NCBI GenBank assembly: GCA_036504595.1
Contig: DASXUX010000069.1
Coordinates: 62,001-126,000 of the forward strand
Direction: 5' to 3'
Origin: DASXUX01 sp036504595
Lineage (GTDB): Bacteria > Planctomycetota > SZUA-567 > H5-PLA8
DNA length: 64,000 bases
The position numbers and the translations under genes were made by a program. The notes beneath the pieces are model-generated. The model saw nothing but the letters and a program-made list of their open reading frames with translations, was not told the origin of the DNA and searched no databases. Shown in pieces: positions 16,901 to 24,670 of the stretch. The stretch's first letter is position 1, and each line of letters begins with the position of its first letter.

Positions 16901-17223
16901 AACCGCAACGCGTTTTCGAGTTGTTCGATGGTTACTGCGCCGGTGCTCAGCAATACTTCGCCGAGCATCTTCCCGCTTTCTTTCTGCATCTGCAGGGCGC
17001 TATCGAGCTTGCCCTCGTCGATCAGACCGCGGGAGATGAGGAGGTCGCCGAGCATGACGCGACCGGCGGACCGGCCGGCGATGGAGATCGCGCCGTTCTT
17101 GAGTTCGACAAAACGCGGCCCCTCGGGCGCTTGGATACGAAGGAGGCCCGTCGAACTACCATTGTTCAACGCTTGAAAGACGTGCGCCAAATTGATGGTC
17201 GCAAGATTGCCTTTTAAGCCCAT
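13984..17223 (-). CDS. DUF4388 - transmembrane - helical - PEGA - PQQ-propeller protein
   Basis: A protein of 1079 residues. From the ATG at 17223 (GAGG upstream) it starts with a DUF4388/PATAN-like domain (MGLKGNLATINLAHVFQALN, with STGLLRI). A second part follows that resembles the type-IV-pilus PilB/GspE N-domain (GDLLISRGLIDEGKLDSALQ). A membrane helix lies near residue 330 (WPLVVVCLVVLAGAGAGIWW), then a long TPR-like/coiled-coil stretch (about 370-680). A PEGA domain follows (TQPEGAVLMLNGRVCGPAPL), and the C-terminal third is a PQQ-like beta-propeller (KWQGKIDGEISGPPACIA, GKEKWRQELGAEAPF, GKIAWTAQLAG). The layout links cytoplasmic signalling domains to an outside sensor or scaffold propeller. 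The function is unknown; the architecture fits the kinase-rich signalling repertoire of planctomycetes. Confidence 0.8.
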   Translation of the reverse strand: MGLKGNLATINLAHVFQALNNGSSTGLLRIQAPEGPRFVELKNGAISIAGRSAGRVMLGDLLISRGLIDEGKLDSALQMQKESGKMLGEVLLSTGAVTIEQLENALRFQVEEEVCELFTLRSGEFDFLENAGLDARLAPAGGLVRLNLNLAQLLDEATRRAEEWKIIEQRIPRQSMLFQTGAAGDSILQGGEGVSAEGMILLRLVKTQRTIEAMVQKGCLGRFTTNRMLLELWDAGLVEPAALSTYEKAVHAHLALNRFDEAQRLAEFLSEFGDADQKNRGRSLLVEISKARKPTAPTSSAYVKADPKVRSEVIRRSQPGLILKKEQSSWPLVVVCLVVLAGAGAGIWWFYLRNSARHDDPSVSRKQLEELAMQAQQYIVDKHYREGLQILREFRTFDSEVQKQANSLFDQRQKDVEAELKTAITTLDDAFRAGNADEIEKNVAALEPLLEIELLNQDLAKYRAEAKLKVRAHRDRQRINQFDGRIAEAEAAEKSGAGDSVLKTYEDLLAQTPPEAAAARIRDGLCRLRSAKAEALAAAKRAQVYREGADSDAAKASLEKVKQCYPKSSVAEDAEKMLAELGTQINNAQTEFDRIQALVTAGKTAEARESLPKFLASRAPRNLTLRAVDMLRDPETENQVAAALKAAAALPDAQAAEARKKILEVVEKFPLSKAAMTATLKTKVCTQPEGAVLMLNGRVCGPAPLTLDLPATGLVDLVATKEGFKPEQVLRCNVRDESLSLCLERKPVALRQLPFPASAGLAAKGDTVLLASNEEVCFSSIDLKSLNRIKLPAFSGKAEAAQYLAPAYSDGQGFCTRAGDKSVFSINREGAVQTMRTTGLPLSALISFESAQPPAKLVGLATTGGFEVFRCDTEQAHRAFKLTDTPPPLGIAFDGDTAFLPRSAGVLQAVTVATCARKWQGKIDGEISGPPACIAKNVVAVANAKGTLVAFESGTGKEKWRQELGAEAPFGVAAVPSAFVVGLKGGKIQAHAADGGKIAWTAQLAGEMALPAAVVSGAKPALAVCMREDSRYTLSLLDGESGKVLWSSGLSAAPVALGVDGERLYVSSADSVVAVFDCK

Positions 17224-17428
17224 ACGGCGAGCCTCAGCCTTGGTGAACAATCACAAACAGATTGGGGTCCATTATAGACAGTTCGCGTCGTGCAGGCTAC
17301 TATAGGTTTCAACTTTGGGGGAAATTCAGCGCACAGCGTTCAGTTTTCCCGGTTTTGGAGGCTTAGGTGCAGAGCCATTTCTCGTACGACCCGGCGGTCA
17401 CCTTGTCCCATGGAAGAGGTGACGTTTG

Positions 17429-18514
17429 ATGGCTGCGGATAACACGTTTTTCCCACCGTCCAAGCCTTCTGTGCTGCCTTTTTGGGGTGAAGCGGGTGAT
17501 GCCGCACTGGCCGCGCAGATCAAGGCTCTGGTTCAGCGCGCCGCTCGCATTGTCATCACGGGCCACGAAAAACCCGACGGAGACTGCATCGGCAGCGAAG
17601 TCGCTCTGTGCGCCATTCTGCGCGAAAGCGGCTTCTCGGCGGAGATCATCGCGTCCGATCCGGCGCCGCCTAAATATCAGTTTCTCGTCTGCGGAGGCGG
17701 TCCGCCTATTCCCGGAAACCCCCAAGTGCCGATGCGTGTCGCGGCCACGGGCGAGCGCATCGACGCCGATCTGTGCTTTGTGCTGGATGCCACGGACTTG
17801 AGCCGCATCGGGCGGGTCAAGTCGAGCATCGAGGGCGTGCCGGCGATCGTCAACATGGATCACCATCTCGCCAATCCGAATTTTGGAGCGGTCAACTGGG
17901 TTGACACGCGCGCTTGCGCGACGGGCGAGTTGGTTTGGCGGCTGGCGGCGAGCTGCCAGTGGCCTGTGCCGCTGCTGGGCATGCAAGCTCTGTACGCCGC
18001 GATGGTGACGGACACCGGGCAGTTCTCGTATTCGAACACCACGCCGCGGGCGCTGAGGATGGCGGCCGAACTGGTCGAACGCGGCGTAGACCCCGAAGCC
18101 ATCTGGCAACGCATCTACCTCAACAAGAGTCACGCGGAACTGGAACTGGAGAACCGCGTGCGGGCGAGCCTGAAATGCATCGCGGGCGGGCGCATCTGCA
18201 TGATGACACTGGCGCAAGAAGATTTTCTCGCCACTGGCACCGGGCCAGCGAACACGGAAGAGATGATTTCCATCCCGCGTTCCTTGCAGGGCGTGGATCT
18301 GGCCATATTCTTCTACGCGCTCAACGGCGGGGCGCAGACGAAAGTCAGCCTGCGTTCCACGCGAAAAATAGATGCAGCGGCACTGGCGCGGCGCTTTGGC
18401 GGCGGCGGACACCGGCAGGCGGCCGGCTTTTCGTTCAACGGGCCTATTGCCGAAGCACAGAAACTCTTCTTGCCTGTTGCCGAGCAAGCGGTACTTGAGA
18501 GTCCCGGAAGTTGA
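17429..18514 (+). CDS. nrnA: DHH-family bifunctional oligoribonuclease / PAP phosphatase
   Basis: A protein of 361 residues with the NrnA layout. The DHH domain contains GHEKPDGDCIGSEVAL and the signature MDHHLANPNFG, plus MVTDTGQFSYSNT. The C-terminal DHHA1 domain ends in the glycine loop GGGGHRQAAGF. Metal-binding Asp/His residues are all present. The enzyme degrades 2-5-mer RNA and dephosphorylates 3'-phosphoadenosine 5'-phosphate in the cytoplasm. GAAGAGGTGA precedes the ATG at 17429; a TTG one codon earlier is an alternative. The TIM-barrel isomerase gene starts 20 bases after its stop, suggesting co-transcription. The 205 bases upstream contain no clear consensus promoter. Confidence 0.92.
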   Translation: MAADNTFFPPSKPSVLPFWGEAGDAALAAQIKALVQRAARIVITGHEKPDGDCIGSEVALCAILRESGFSAEIIASDPAPPKYQFLVCGGGPPIPGNPQVPMRVAATGERIDADLCFVLDATDLSRIGRVKSSIEGVPAIVNMDHHLANPNFGAVNWVDTRACATGELVWRLAASCQWPVPLLGMQALYAAMVTDTGQFSYSNTTPRALRMAAELVERGVDPEAIWQRIYLNKSHAELELENRVRASLKCIAGGRICMMTLAQEDFLATGTGPANTEEMISIPRSLQGVDLAIFFYALNGGAQTKVSLRSTRKIDAAALARRFGGGGHRQAAGFSFNGPIAEAQKLFLPVAEQAVLESPGS

Positions 18515-18533
18515 CGCTAAAGAGGAGGCCGAC

Positions 18534-19358
18534 ATGGCAAAACTGAAAATCGGTGTGGCACTCTGGTCTTTGGGTCAGACCCGCGACTTTGCGGCATTCG
18601 AGCGCAGCCTCGACAAAGCCGCCAGCCTTGGCGTGACCGGCGTACAGCCGTGGTGCGTAGACGAACCCAAGTGGGACTTGGTCTGTGCGCTCGACCCCGA
18701 CCGCTGCACAACGGCCCTGCAGCGGCGCGAAGTGCGCCGAGCGTGCGAAAAGCGCGGCCGGACGATCAGCGCATTCTGTGCGCAACTGGCCGGTCCGAAA
18801 ACGCTGGGCGGTTTCGGGGAGACCGATGCGAATCTCGGCGCCCGGTTGGCGAAGACGCGCCGCGCTTTGCAGATGGCCGCGGAGATCGGTTCGCCGATCG
18901 TGACCACACACATCGGACCGATCCCGGAAAACCCCAACGACGCGGAGTACGCGCGCTTCATCGACTCGGTGCGCTCGGTGATGAAGGACGCTGAAAAATC
19001 CGGCGGAATCTTCGCTCTGGAAACCGGCCAGGAAAGCGCGCAATGCCTGAAGCAGTTCATCGATAACGTCGGCAGTCCCAACCTGAAGGTCAACTTCGAT
19101 CCGGCGAACATGATCCATCGCGATCCCGTGGGCAGCGTGGCCGTGCTGGCCAAGTACATCGTTCACACGCACGCGAAGGACAAACATCCGGAGACCGGCA
19201 AGCCCACCGTCGGGAAGGGCAGCGTGCCGTGGAAGGAATATTTGGCGGCGCTTGAAGCGATTAACTACCAGGGTTGGTTCGCCTTGGAAGACGAAAGCTG
19301 TGATGAAAACGTGGCCGAGTCGATTAGGTTCGGCCGCGAGTTCTTGGAGCAGGTGTGA
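18534..19358 (+). CDS. Sugar phosphate isomerase/epimerase family (xylose-isomerase-like TIM barrel)
   Basis: A protein of 274 residues. The ATG at 18534 follows AAAGAGGAGG and gives MAKLKIGVALWSLGQTRDF. Metal-ligand positions of the AP-endonuclease-2-like barrel are recognisable: FALETGQESAQCLKQF (Glu), NLKVNFDPANM (Asp), HTHAKDK (His) and FALEDES (Glu near the end). There is no Tat or Sec signal, so it is cytoplasmic, unlike the related protein at 23.6 kb. Substrates in this family include keto sugars and inosose; no substrate can be assigned. It is probably co-transcribed with nrnA. Confidence 0.87.
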   Translation: MAKLKIGVALWSLGQTRDFAAFERSLDKAASLGVTGVQPWCVDEPKWDLVCALDPDRCTTALQRREVRRACEKRGRTISAFCAQLAGPKTLGGFGETDANLGARLAKTRRALQMAAEIGSPIVTTHIGPIPENPNDAEYARFIDSVRSVMKDAEKSGGIFALETGQESAQCLKQFIDNVGSPNLKVNFDPANMIHRDPVGSVAVLAKYIVHTHAKDKHPETGKPTVGKGSVPWKEYLAALEAINYQGWFALEDESCDENVAESIRFGREFLEQV

Positions 19359-19359
19359 T

Positions 19360-19479
19360 GTGGCACGGGCAGGCTGCCGGAGCGTCCGTTTGCTCCGGCA
19401 GATTGCCCGTGCAGGACGCGCCGGATTCACGGGCAATCTGCGCCACAAGAAGCAGTGGCGCAGCCTGCCCGTGCCACAC
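19360..19479. repeat. 120-base nested inverted repeat between two genes
   Basis: The outer arms TGTGGCACGGGCAGGCTGC (19360-19378) and its complement near 19461-19479 enclose further hairpins: CCGGAGC/GCTCCGG, and CAGATTGCCCGTG with CACGGGCAATCTG. The whole can fold into a branched structure ending just before the lipoyl-protein gene. The plus-strand frame through it (start 19355) is an artefact of the repeat. Confidence 0.8.
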
Positions 19480-19492
19480 ACGATGGGGACCC

Positions 19493-19999
19493 ATGACCAA
19501 CGTCGAAATGCCCAAAGCGAACGAGAACATGACTGAAGCCACGCTGGAGCGCTGGCTGGTCAAAGAAGGCCAGCCGGTCGCCAAGGACCAGGGCCTTTGC
19601 GAGATCATCACCGATAAAGCGAAGTTCGAGATGCCTTCTCCGGCTGCCGGCCAGATCCTGAAGATCCTTGGCCCCGAACGTGCCGTGCTGCCCGTGGGAT
19701 ATGTCATGTGTGTCGTCGGCGCTCCAGGCGAAGTTCCGCCCGCAGACCTGGCGGCGCGCAACGACGCGCTGCTGGCCTCCCACCGCGCTGCTGCAACGGC
19801 TATCCCAAGCGTCGGCGGCGCGGCGACGACGCAGAGCGCCGGGTCGAACGTGAGCGGTGGCGCGGTTCGGGCGACTCCCGCCGCGCGGCGGTTGGCAAAG
19901 GAGCAGGGGGTTGATCTCGCCGATGTCGTCAGAGTGCTGAACCTGACGGCGCCCGTCAACGAGAAGGACATCAAGGCGTACCTGGAACGAAAGAAGTAA
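19493..19999 (+). CDS. Stand-alone lipoyl domain plus E3-binding domain protein
   Basis: A protein of 168 residues. Residues 1-75 form a lipoyl/biotinyl domain (VEMPKANENMTEATLERWLV, with the lipoyl lysine in EIITDKAKFEMPSPAAG). After an Ala/Ser-rich linker there is a peripheral-subunit-binding domain (RATPAARRLAKEQGVDLADV), and the protein ends shortly after it. In 2-oxo-acid dehydrogenases these two domains precede a catalytic acyltransferase domain of about 230 residues, which is missing here, and no E1, E2 or E3 gene is nearby. It may be an accessory swinging-arm subunit or an E2 truncated by the GGCAGTA-type array that starts right at its stop codon. Confidence 0.82.
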   Translation: MTNVEMPKANENMTEATLERWLVKEGQPVAKDQGLCEIITDKAKFEMPSPAAGQILKILGPERAVLPVGYVMCVVGAPGEVPPADLAARNDALLASHRAAATAIPSVGGAATTQSAGSNVSGGAVRATPAARRLAKEQGVDLADVVRVLNLTAPVNEKDIKAYLERKK

Positions 20000-20000
20000 G

Positions 20001-20110
20001 CAGTCGGCAGCGGCAGTAGGCAGGATGCGGTGGGCGGGAGGCAGCGGCAGTTGGCGTTGAAGCGAGCCATTTCACTCGTCACACGCCACTGGTCACACGC
20101 CACCCCGGAA
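20001..20110. repeat. Degenerate GGCAGTA and GTCACACGCCA arrays
   Basis: Directly after the stop of the lipoyl protein come GCAGTCG, GCAGCGGCAGTAGGCAGG and GGGAGGCAGCGGCAGTTGG, followed by GTCACACGCCACTG repeated as GTCACACGCCACCC (20077-20105). There is no coding signal. Confidence 0.6.
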
Positions 20111-20151
20111 GTTGTTGTGACGTTCTGGATTTTTGTATCCGGGGGCGCACA

Positions 20152-20532
20152 GTGATCGTCGGCATCGGCATCGACATTGTGGAAATCGAACGTATCCGCT
20201 CGATGCATCAGCGGCACGGCAAGCGCTTTGTGAACCGGATACTCACGGCCGCGGAACAGGGCTACGTGCTGAGTTACGCTGACCCGAGCGAGCGCCTGGC
20301 GGGACGTTGGGCGGCCAAGGAGGCCGCGCTGAAGGCTTTGGGCACGGGTTTGGCGGAAGGCATCGGCTGGCGCGACGTCGAAATCCTCCCGGACGAGCGG
20401 GGCAAGCCAACGCTGATTCTGCATAATAAAGCGATTGCGCGCGCGCGTGAGTTGGCAGCGACCCACTTGCACGTTACAATCACGCACAGTCAGGCGCTGG
20501 CGTTTGCACAGGTCATCCTGGAGTGCCCATGA
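20152..20532 (+). CDS. acpS: Holo-[acyl-carrier-protein] synthase
   Basis: A protein of 126 residues, the usual size for AcpS. It transfers 4'-phosphopantetheine from CoA to ACP. N-terminal VGIGIDIVEIERI carries the Mg-binding Asp; RLAGRWAAKEAALKALGTGL holds the catalytic Glu/Lys region; HVTITHSQALAFAQVI closes the fold. The start is GTG at 20152, the only start that includes the conserved first strand. A GGGGG run lies about 8 bases upstream. Its stop TGA (20530-20532) overlaps an ATG (20529), the head of a 13-codon reading frame leading into the kinase gene. Confidence 0.93.
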   Translation: MIVGIGIDIVEIERIRSMHQRHGKRFVNRILTAAEQGYVLSYADPSERLAGRWAAKEAALKALGTGLAEGIGWRDVEILPDERGKPTLILHNKAIARARELAATHLHVTITHSQALAFAQVILECP

Positions 20533-20570
20533 AGGTGCAGTCGAGTTCCCGGTTGAGTGATTCGCCTTGA
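20529..20570 (+). CDS. Possible 13-residue coupling mini-ORF
   Basis: ATG at 20529 overlaps the acpS stop (ATGA) and encodes MKVQSSSRLSDSP, ending in TGA at 20568-20570. That stop overlaps the TTG start of the kinase gene (TTGA). The double overlap looks like translational coupling from acpS through the mini-ORF into the kinase. No family or conservation can be claimed. Confidence 0.3.
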   Translation: MKVQSSSRLSDSP

Positions 20571-23512
20571 GCGTTTCGTCGACACATACTCGCACCAAAT
20601 CGCCCGCTGCATGTCCGGCATGTGGTGACCGGTTGCCGTTGGCTGCACAGTTCTGCCCCGGCTGTGGCCGGCCCGTCAAGCCTCTGACGGGCGCCGACAG
20701 CAATCTGGCGCCACGAACAGATCAGCCGCTCACCGCATCGGTGGGAACCGAGACGCTGGCGGATGTGGCCGAGGTCGCCCGGTTTCTGCCGCAGCGCTAC
20801 AAGCCCATCAAGAAGATCGGCCAGGGCGGCATGGGAACGGTCTACCAGTGCCTGGACCAGGCGTTGGATCGCCTGGTTGCCATCAAGTGCATGACCGATC
20901 GCTACCGTGCCGATCCGCAGGGCGAGCGGCGGTTCCTGCGTGAAGCGCGTGCGCAGGCGATCGTCAACCATCCCAATATCGCGACGATTCTGAATTTCGG
21001 CATCACGCAGGAAGGGCATCCCTTCCTGGTCATGGAGTTTCTTGAGGGCAAGGATCTTCGCAGCATCATCCGCACGGAAAAAATCATCGAGCCGCTTCGC
21101 GCGTGCGATCTGCTGCGCCAGATTTGCGAAGGGCTGGCCGAAGCTCATAGCTCCGGTCTGGTGCACCGCGACCTGAAACCCTCCAACGTGATCATTTGCC
21201 GCGATCATCGCGGCGGCGACTGGGTGAAGGTGCTCGACCTGGGCCTGGCCAAGATCATCGGCGGCCAGACGGACTTGAAGAGCATCAGCATGGATACGGC
21301 CAACCTGCTGGTCGGCACGCCGGCGTATATGTCGCCGGAACAGGTCGCGGGCGCGCCCGTGGACGGCCGGGCCGATCTCTATTCAGTCGGCGTGGTCTTC
21401 TTTGAAATGCTGACCGGTCGGCTGCCGTTCGAATCCGAGACGATGGAAGGCTGGCTGTACCAGCATCTTCACGCCGCTCCTCCGGTGCCGTCTCACATCA
21501 ACCGCGATCTGGCCAAGACGTTCGTGCTGGACCGGCTGGCACTCTGGCTGATGGCCAAGCAGCCACATGAGCGGCCTCAATCCGCCGCCGACGTCGCCCA
21601 GATGGCTGCGCGGCTGATCGAGCGGCGGCTGGCCGACGACGCCGTGCCGCGCCCTGCTCGCAAGTCCGGGCCGCGAGCGGCACTGAGTTTCGAGGACAAC
21701 CCGCCGGCGCGAAAGTCGGGCCCGCGCGTGGCGGTCACGTATGTCGATGGCCCGGAGCCACCGCCGGACAGCCCGGCGGCGCATGTGCTGGAAGTGCCGC
21801 CTGCGGTGCCCGTGCGGCATCCTACGGAATCGGCTATCGAGCAGCGGCGCCAGCAGTACCTGAACCTGGTCAAAGCCGCTGAAGCCGCTGAGTCGCAGCG
21901 GGCGTGGACCGATGCTCTGGACCTGTGGCAGAGGGCGCTCCCCATCGCCGACCGGGCCGAAACGGTTCAGGCGCGCATACAAGGTTGCCGCCGCGAAATC
22001 GAATTCGAAGAGCAACTGAACGCCGCCAACAAGGCCGCAACAACGGGGAACTGGGATCTGGCGGAAAAGACACTGCTGCGGCTGAGTTCGCAGCGGCAGG
22101 GTGATACCCGCGTTGAGCAAGCGCGCGCCCGTTTGCCGAAGAAACTCATTGCCTCGTGGCTGGGGCTGGCCCGAAACGAGATCATGCCTCTGCCGGAAGG
22201 CGATTTGCGGCAGGCCTTGATGGAACGCCTGGGGCTGGCCTTCGCGCAAGCGGGCGACATGCCGCATGCCAAGGAAATCCTGCAGGACACTTCGCGCAAG
22301 GCACAATCTCGCGTGGTCGGACTGGCGCAGGCGGTCGTTGCGGCGATCCAGAACGATGTCAACGAAGGTCTCCGCCCGTACCTGGATGAGAGCTGCGAAG
22401 CCGCCGAATCGCTGACCGACCCCAGCGAGCGTGGCCGCGCGCTGCTGGAAGTCGGCCGCGCGCTGACAGCCTATGGCGACCGCGGCGCCGCCGCAAAGAT
22501 GCTGCAAGGCGCGATTACCGCTTTCGGGGAAGCGAACACCAAAGGCATCCCCATGCAGCCGACGTCGCGCCGCACCACCGCGATGCTGTTCCGCCGCACC
22601 TCCGCCGACCTGCGTTCGTTCACCGGCACCACGACCAGTTTCAGCGGCACCAAGGCCATCCGCGCGAGCTTCGAAGCCGCGTTGGGCACGGTTGCGCAAG
22701 CGCAGGCTGAAGCCAGTCTGGTCAACGACGCCCTGAACACGACCGCGCTCATCGATGACGCCTGGACGCTCTCGCATACGCTCTCGCAAGTGGCGCAGGC
22801 GTTCGCCCGCACCGGCCACACGGCCGATGCCGAGAAGCTCTGCATCAAGATCACGTTCGCACTGCCCAAGACGCAGGCCCTGCGCGCTCTGGCCGTTTCA
22901 AAGGTGTACAGCGGCGATTTGCCCGCTGCCGAGGAAATCCTCAGAGGCGTCTCGGCCCCGCCCGATCGCATCGCCCTGCTTGGACTTCTGGCCACCGCGT
23001 GCGCGCTGCGCTCTGAACAGGGCCGCTCCGAAGTGCGCGTCGCCGATGCGCTGAAAACAATCGCCGACGTGGTCGGCGCCAAAGCTCGTTTTCAGGCGTT
23101 GCTCAGCGCCGCCGAACCGCTGCTCAACGCCGGATTCCAGGATCTCGCCGCTCCGCTGGTTGCAGATGCAGGCAAGCTGATCGACCTGCTGGACGATCCG
23201 GCCGAACGCCTGCGCAGCCTGCTGCAAATGGCGCTGGCCGAAGAGAACGCGCGCGTCGCAACGCTCGCCGCCACGCGTACGATTGTCGTCACCCACCAGC
23301 CCAGCACCATCTTTGTCGATCTGCTCCGGCGCGCGCTGATGATCTCGCTCCAGGTCCGCTACGCGCCCGACCGCCTCGATTGCATCGAACGGCTGGCGCA
23401 CAATATTTCGTGGGGCAGCGCCGCCGAACTGGCCACCGAGATCCTCAACACCTGCCGCGACGACTCCGAAACCGCCGTCGCCAACATCGGCCTGAGCACC
23501 GGAATGATCTAA
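20567..23512 (+). CDS. Zinc-ribbon Ser/Thr protein kinase with long helical-repeat tail
   Basis: A protein of 981 residues. An N-terminal zinc ribbon has Cys16, Cys19, Cys30 and Cys33 (CPACGD, CPGCGR). The Hanks-type kinase domain spans about 78-340. It has IGQGGMGTVY (P-loop), VAIKCM (Lys), HRDLKPSNVI (catalytic loop), LDLGLAK (a DLG in place of DFG), GTPAYMSPEQ and DLYSVGVVFFEML. A Pro-rich linker with two PARKSGPRA-type repeats follows, then roughly 550 residues of TPR-like helices. There is no membrane segment, so it is cytoplasmic. The frame is closed by TGA at 20558, so the start must be TTG at 20567; an in-frame start further in would remove the zinc ribbon. No Shine-Dalgarno is visible, and coupling to the mini-ORF is possible. 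Targets are unknown. Confidence 0.9.
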   Translation: MSVSSTHTRTKSPAACPACGDRLPLAAQFCPGCGRPVKPLTGADSNLAPRTDQPLTASVGTETLADVAEVARFLPQRYKPIKKIGQGGMGTVYQCLDQALDRLVAIKCMTDRYRADPQGERRFLREARAQAIVNHPNIATILNFGITQEGHPFLVMEFLEGKDLRSIIRTEKIIEPLRACDLLRQICEGLAEAHSSGLVHRDLKPSNVIICRDHRGGDWVKVLDLGLAKIIGGQTDLKSISMDTANLLVGTPAYMSPEQVAGAPVDGRADLYSVGVVFFEMLTGRLPFESETMEGWLYQHLHAAPPVPSHINRDLAKTFVLDRLALWLMAKQPHERPQSAADVAQMAARLIERRLADDAVPRPARKSGPRAALSFEDNPPARKSGPRVAVTYVDGPEPPPDSPAAHVLEVPPAVPVRHPTESAIEQRRQQYLNLVKAAEAAESQRAWTDALDLWQRALPIADRAETVQARIQGCRREIEFEEQLNAANKAATTGNWDLAEKTLLRLSSQRQGDTRVEQARARLPKKLIASWLGLARNEIMPLPEGDLRQALMERLGLAFAQAGDMPHAKEILQDTSRKAQSRVVGLAQAVVAAIQNDVNEGLRPYLDESCEAAESLTDPSERGRALLEVGRALTAYGDRGAAAKMLQGAITAFGEANTKGIPMQPTSRRTTAMLFRRTSADLRSFTGTTTSFSGTKAIRASFEAALGTVAQAQAEASLVNDALNTTALIDDAWTLSHTLSQVAQAFARTGHTADAEKLCIKITFALPKTQALRALAVSKVYSGDLPAAEEILRGVSAPPDRIALLGLLATACALRSEQGRSEVRVADALKTIADVVGAKARFQALLSAAEPLLNAGFQDLAAPLVADAGKLIDLLDDPAERLRSLLQMALAEENARVATLAATRTIVVTHQPSTIFVDLLRRALMISLQVRYAPDRLDCIERLAHNISWGSAAELATEILNTCRDDSETAVANIGLSTGMI

Positions 23513-23523
23513 CTTCCCCGGCA

Positions 23524-23605
23524 CCCAGACACCAGACTACCAGACCACCACTCACCAAGTACCACTCGCCAAGTACCAAACCACCACTTCCAAACCACCG
23601 CCCCC
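23524..23605. repeat. Heptamer-type array (ACCAAGT/ACCAGAC)
   Basis: Units such as ACCAGAC, ACCACTC, ACCAAGT, GCCAAGT and ACCAAAC follow the kinase stop and lead up to the next gene. Confidence 0.65.
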
Positions 23606-23644
23606 GTGGTATAGTTCCCGCCCGGTTTCCGGAGGAACAAAACG

Positions 23645-24592
23645 ATGACGAACGAAAGTCGCACAAGCGTTTCGCGGCGCGGCCTGTTGACCGGCGCGGT
23701 GTCGGTCGGAGCCGCGGCGCTGTTGGGCGCTCCAACGTTGGCGCGAGCCGCTGAAGACAAAGCGGTGCTCAAGGGCCGCATCAAGCAGTCCCTGTGTTAC
23801 TGGTGCCTGAATGTCGATGGCGAAAAGTGGGATCTGGAAAAGATCTGCCAGGTCGCCAAGGAACTGGGCGTTCCGTCGGTCGAACTGTGCGATGCCAGCA
23901 TGTTCCCGACGTTGAAGAAGCACAACCTCGTCTGCGCGATGACCAACTGCGGCATGCCTGGCGCGCCGTTTGTCCGCGGCCTCAACCAGAAGAAATTCCA
24001 CGACGAAATCGTCACCACCACCTGCAAGACCATCGACGCCTGCGCCGAAGCCGGCATGCCCAGCACGATCTGCTTCACGGGCTTCAAATGGAAAGACCCC
24101 ACCGACCCCAAGAGCGGCGAGATCGATCGCGACGAATGCTTCAATAACTGCGTCAAAGGCATGAAGCGTTTGGCTCAGCATGCGGAACTCAAGGGCGTCA
24201 ACGTCTGCCTCGAAATGCTCAACTCCCGCGACGGCACGCACCCGATGAAGGGCCATCCCGGCTACCAGGGCGACTGCATGGACTACTGCGCCGACATGAT
24301 CAAAGCCGTCGGCTCCAAGCGCATCAAGCTTCTCTTCGACTGCTACCACGTCCAGATCATGAACGGCGACGTCATGCGCCGCATCGGCCAGTACAAAGAC
24401 CTGATCGCCCACATCCACGTCGCCGGCAGCCCCGGCCGCAACGAAATGGACGAAAACCAGGAAATGAACTACCCGCCGATCATGCGCAAGCTCATCGAAG
24501 TCGGCTACACCGGCTACGTCGGCCTTGAATACCTGCCCACCCGCAACACGATGGAAGGCCTGCGGCAGGCCGTCAAACTTCTGGACGTGTAG
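23645..24592 (+). CDS. Tat-exported hydroxypyruvate-isomerase-like TIM barrel protein
   Basis: A protein of 315 residues. A twin-arginine signal (SRRGLLTGAVSVGAAALLG) ends near LARA. The barrel resembles hydroxypyruvate isomerase (Hyi) and related sugar isomerases: NVCLEMLNSRDGTHPMKGHP (metal Glu), KLLFDCYHVQIMNGD (Asp/His), HIHVAGSPGRNEMD (His) and YVGLEYLPT (Glu). GGAGG lies 9 bases before the ATG. Export of such enzymes through Tat, folded with metal, is common in Planctomycetota. The substrate is not known. The gene stands alone on the plus strand between heptamer arrays. Confidence 0.88.
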   Translation: MTNESRTSVSRRGLLTGAVSVGAAALLGAPTLARAAEDKAVLKGRIKQSLCYWCLNVDGEKWDLEKICQVAKELGVPSVELCDASMFPTLKKHNLVCAMTNCGMPGAPFVRGLNQKKFHDEIVTTTCKTIDACAEAGMPSTICFTGFKWKDPTDPKSGEIDRDECFNNCVKGMKRLAQHAELKGVNVCLEMLNSRDGTHPMKGHPGYQGDCMDYCADMIKAVGSKRIKLLFDCYHVQIMNGDVMRRIGQYKDLIAHIHVAGSPGRNEMDENQEMNYPPIMRKLIEVGYTGYVGLEYLPTRNTMEGLRQAVKLLDV

Positions 24593-24594
24593 AG

Positions 24595-24668
24595 CGGTTC
24601 GTGGTTTATGGTTCGTGGTTTACAGTTCATGGTTCGCCCAAGCCCGGAACCAGGAGCTGTAAACCGCG
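24595..24668. repeat. Heptamer array and hairpin downstream of the four-helix gene
   Basis: Units GTTCGTG, GTTTATG, GTTCGTG, GTTTACA and GTTCATG (24597-24638) run into an inverted repeat. GGTTTACAG (about 24624) pairs with CTGTAAACC (about 24656), with an inner GGTTC/GGAACC pair. The array is in inverted orientation to the AACCATG array on the other side of the gene. Confidence 0.75.
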
Positions 24669-24670
24669 AA

